A stretch of 5,795 bases of DNA from Bacillota bacterium (GTDB lineage Bacteria; Bacillota; Clostridia; DSM-8532): positions 1-5,795 of the forward strand of contig JAEWSN010000034.1 of NCBI GenBank assembly GCA_023459915.1. Reading direction: 5' to 3'. Shown here piece by piece: positions 4,149-5,795 of this stretch; the stretch's first letter is position 1; the number at the start of each line of letters is the position of its first letter. The translations under genes were made by a program, and so were the position numbers. The notes under the pieces are model-generated. The model saw only the letters and a program-made list of their open reading frames with translations, was not told the DNA's origin and did not search any database.

Positions 4149-5651
4149 TCACACCTCAATCGTGGCGACCTTGGGCTTGTCCCCGAGGTCGCCTTTGAGC
4201 ACCCGCATGGATTTCCACTTGCCGCCGCGCAGCCGCAGCCCAAACAGGATGCCGCGCACCACCCAGTCGGCATACATGCCCAACCAGATGCCGGGAACGC
4301 CCAAGCCCATCGGAATCGCGAACAGCCACCCGGTACCAATGCGGAACGTCCACATGCCGATGATGGCGGAGACCATGGTGAACTTCACATCGCCCGCGCC
4401 CTTGAGGCCGGCCGGCAGCAGAAACGACCAGGCCCAGCATATCGGAGACACCACAAGCGACATGCGGAACAGTTGGGTGGCCATCGACACCACCGCCGTA
4501 TCCGTGGAGTAGAGCCTGCTGATCAGTGGGGCAATGGGAAACACCATCGCGCCCAGCACCAACAGCACCGCGCTCGAGGCCCAGGTGAGGTATTTCATCA
4601 GGAACCCGGCCTCCTTCGTATCGCCCTTGCCCATGGCTTGCCCCACCATGGTGGTCGCCACAATCGCCAGTGCGTTGCCGGGAATGAGCATCAGCGAGTT
4701 CATGGACCCCGCGATGTAGTTCGATGCAATGGACACCGTTCCCAAGCTCACAATGAACACCTGGGTAATCAGCTTCCCCCCATTGAACATCATGGATTCC
4801 ACCGAAGCCGGAATGCCCACGCCGAAAATGGAGCGTTGCAGATTCAGGTTCAAGCGGAACTTTCGCAAGCTTCCCAGCCGAATCTGGCGGGTGCCGCGAA
4901 TCAGCACAAACAGCGCCCCCACCGCACCCAGCCCCCGCGCGATGGAGATGGCGATGGCCGCGCCCTTGACCCCCATCCCAACGAGCAAAAACGCAAACGG
5001 TGACGCTTCCGCCGCCGCAAGGCTCATGCCGAAAAGGGGTCTGACCCCATAAATCATGGTGTAGCTCAACACCAGATTGATGCCGTTGATGGCCACATTG
5101 ATTTTCATCGGGGACTTGGTGTCCCCCGCGCCACGCAGCACACCAAACGCAATGGTGGAAAGGCATATCAGGGGATACGTCCAGACCGTGATGTTGAAAT
5201 ACAGGAAAGCGTTTTCGAGCACGGCCGGCTCGGCTGTGGCGTAGATGGTTCGCAACAGGGGCTGCCGGACGAACCACATGATGATGGTGACCGCCACAGA
5301 AAGTACGAACCCGGAGAACAGCGCCTGTTGAATGGCATTGTTGGCATCCCGTGTTTTGCCTTGGCCGGTCAGCTGCGCCACCACGACGGTTCCGCCGACG
5401 GCCAGCGCGGAAAAGAACGCGATGAAAATGAAATGAATGGAGTCCACCATCCCAATGGCGGAAACGGCCTCTTCTCCAATCCGGCTGGCCATGATGGTAT
5501 TCACCACGCCAAGCGACATCAGGAACGCCTGCTCCAGCAGGACCGGGAGCGTCATTTTCCAGACATCGCGCCGTATCCAGCGCTCCGGGAAGTGGGTGGA
5601 TAGCCTTTTGAATAGCTGTCCCGTCTTGTTGCGATCCTTTGAATGTGCCAT
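4149..5651 (-). CDS. MATE-family multidrug/metabolite exporter
   Basis: MATE proteins export cationic drugs or other small molecules across the inner membrane using a sodium or proton gradient. The 500-residue length is at the upper end of the usual 440-500. The protein is hydrophobic throughout, consistent with twelve helices in two related halves. Paired motifs show the internal duplication: VVAQLTGQGKTRDAN (90-104) against VGQAMGKGDTKEAG (336-349), and GVLRGAGDTKSPM (170-182) against AGLKGAGDVKFTM in the second half. The start at 5651 is chosen for AAGGAG six bases ahead; a frame extending to 5717 lacks such a site. After SYTMIYG (196-202) comes Gly-Val-Arg-Pro from a 13-bp palindrome copy. 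A stretch to about residue 223 follows before the usual GVKGAAIA, so the loop seems about 15-20 residues longer than I would expect. The stop codon abuts the 48-bp palindrome. Substrate cannot be told from sequence. Confidence 0.93.
   Translation of the reverse strand: MAHSKDRNKTGQLFKRLSTHFPERWIRRDVWKMTLPVLLEQAFLMSLGVVNTIMASRIGEEAVSAIGMVDSIHFIFIAFFSALAVGGTVVVAQLTGQGKTRDANNAIQQALFSGFVLSVAVTIIMWFVRQPLLRTIYATAEPAVLENAFLYFNITVWTYPLICLSTIAFGVLRGAGDTKSPMKINVAINGINLVLSYTMIYGVRPLFGMSLAAAEASPFAFLLVGMGVKGAAIAISIARGLGAVGALFVLIRGTRQIRLGSLRKFRLNLNLQRSIFGVGIPASVESMMFNGGKLITQVFIVSLGTVSIASNYIAGSMNSLMLIPGNALAIVATTMVGQAMGKGDTKEAGFLMKYLTWASSAVLLVLGAMVFPIAPLISRLYSTDTAVVSMATQLFRMSLVVSPICWAWSFLLPAGLKGAGDVKFTMVSAIIGMWTFRIGTGWLFAIPMGLGVPGIWLGMYADWVVRGILFGLRLRGGKWKSMRVLKGDLGDKPKVATIEV
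5036..5048 (-). repeat. GGGGTCAGACCCC motif inside the MATE gene
   Basis: On the coding strand it again reads GGG-GTC-AGA-CCC and encodes Gly202-Val-Arg-Pro205. This is at the end of a membrane helix and the start of a loop that looks longer than usual for the family. Confidence 0.8.
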
Positions 5652-5736
5652 GCTGTGCTCCTTCTGATGCCGGTTCAGCCAGAAAAGGACGCGAGCGTAC
5701 CAACGAACGCATCCCACGGTAAAAACCGGCCCGTCC

Positions 5737-5766
5737 AGTTTACGCCCATTTCACCTTGCGGGACAA
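5737..5766 (-). promoter_or_regulatory. Weak candidate promoter for the MATE gene
   Basis: On the minus strand TTGTCC (5766-5761) and TAAACT (5742-5737) each match four of six consensus bases with an 18-base spacer, placing a start about 80 bases before the gene. I see nothing stronger in the 144-base upstream stretch. It also holds an inverted repeat GCCGGTT/AACCGGC (5669-5675 and 5724-5730) of unknown meaning. Confidence 0.25.
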
Positions 5767-5795
5767 TGGCCGATTCGAACCGAAGAGCCGAACAA

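Noticed and set aside
4098..5003. 301-codon plus-strand open frame
   Set aside because: It is antisense to the MATE gene, composed of His/Gln/Pro/Arg-rich sequence typical of a high-GC shadow frame, and lacks a ribosome binding site.
4156..5712. 518-codon minus-strand open frame in another phase of the MATE gene
   Set aside because: The MATE frame has clear family motifs and a good start. This frame gives His/Gly-rich sequence with no recognisable domain.
5768..5785. tRNA T-arm (GATTCGAACC)
   Set aside because: The bases flanking the loop-like heptamer do not pair to form a five-bp stem on either strand, and no acceptor or anticodon arm is seen within the window.

Overview
The window looks like a stretch of a bacterial chromosome of moderately high GC. 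Strong Shine-Dalgarno sites and a surface-polysaccharide operon suggest a Gram-negative or similar free-living or host-associated bacterium. I cannot name a genus from the sequence. No rRNA, tRNA or CRISPR array is present.

Layout. Positions 1-2425 (minus strand) carry two translationally coupled genes of a polysaccharide operon. The first transcribed is a WbaP-type polyprenyl-phosphate sugar-phosphate transferase (998-2425). Its stop overlaps by four bases (ATGA) the start of a CapD/WbpM/PglF-type membrane nucleotide-sugar 4,6-dehydratase (1-1001, running off the window). Together they would make and load the first sugar of a surface glycan. However, the transferase lacks the Asp-Glu pair its family uses for catalysis. 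Positions 2426-2848 form a 423-base regulatory region. On the minus strand it holds a near-consensus sigma-70 promoter, two palindromes spaced two helical turns apart, an intrinsic terminator lying within the leader with possible competing pairings, a further hairpin, and 33-bp tandem repeats ending at the ribosome binding site.

Positions 2849-3397 (plus) encode a Y1/HUH single-strand transposase of the REP-associated (RAYT) kind. Its N-terminus is ambiguous and may involve a frameshift at a T7 run. Three to four 20-bp tandem repeats (3391-3470) follow and lead into a plus-strand gene (3525-4097) for a small membrane protein with a Gln/Pro/Tyr-rich tail. A perfect 48-bp palindrome (4101-4148) fills the gap between that gene and the convergent minus-strand MATE-family exporter gene (4149-5651). 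The last 144 bases hold only the MATE gene's upstream region.

The most unusual theme is a 13-bp near-palindrome, GGGGTCAGACCCC. It occurs exactly four times, and in variant form as both outer arms of the 48-bp palindrome. Two copies lie inside the sugar transferase gene, one inside the MATE gene and one at the N-terminus of the transposase gene. In each of these genes it is oriented alike and, in the annotated frames, encodes Gly-Val-Arg-Pro. The simplest reading is a dispersed REP-like family, possibly moved by the neighbouring RAYT, that tolerates in-frame insertion into coding sequence. This is inference from one window.
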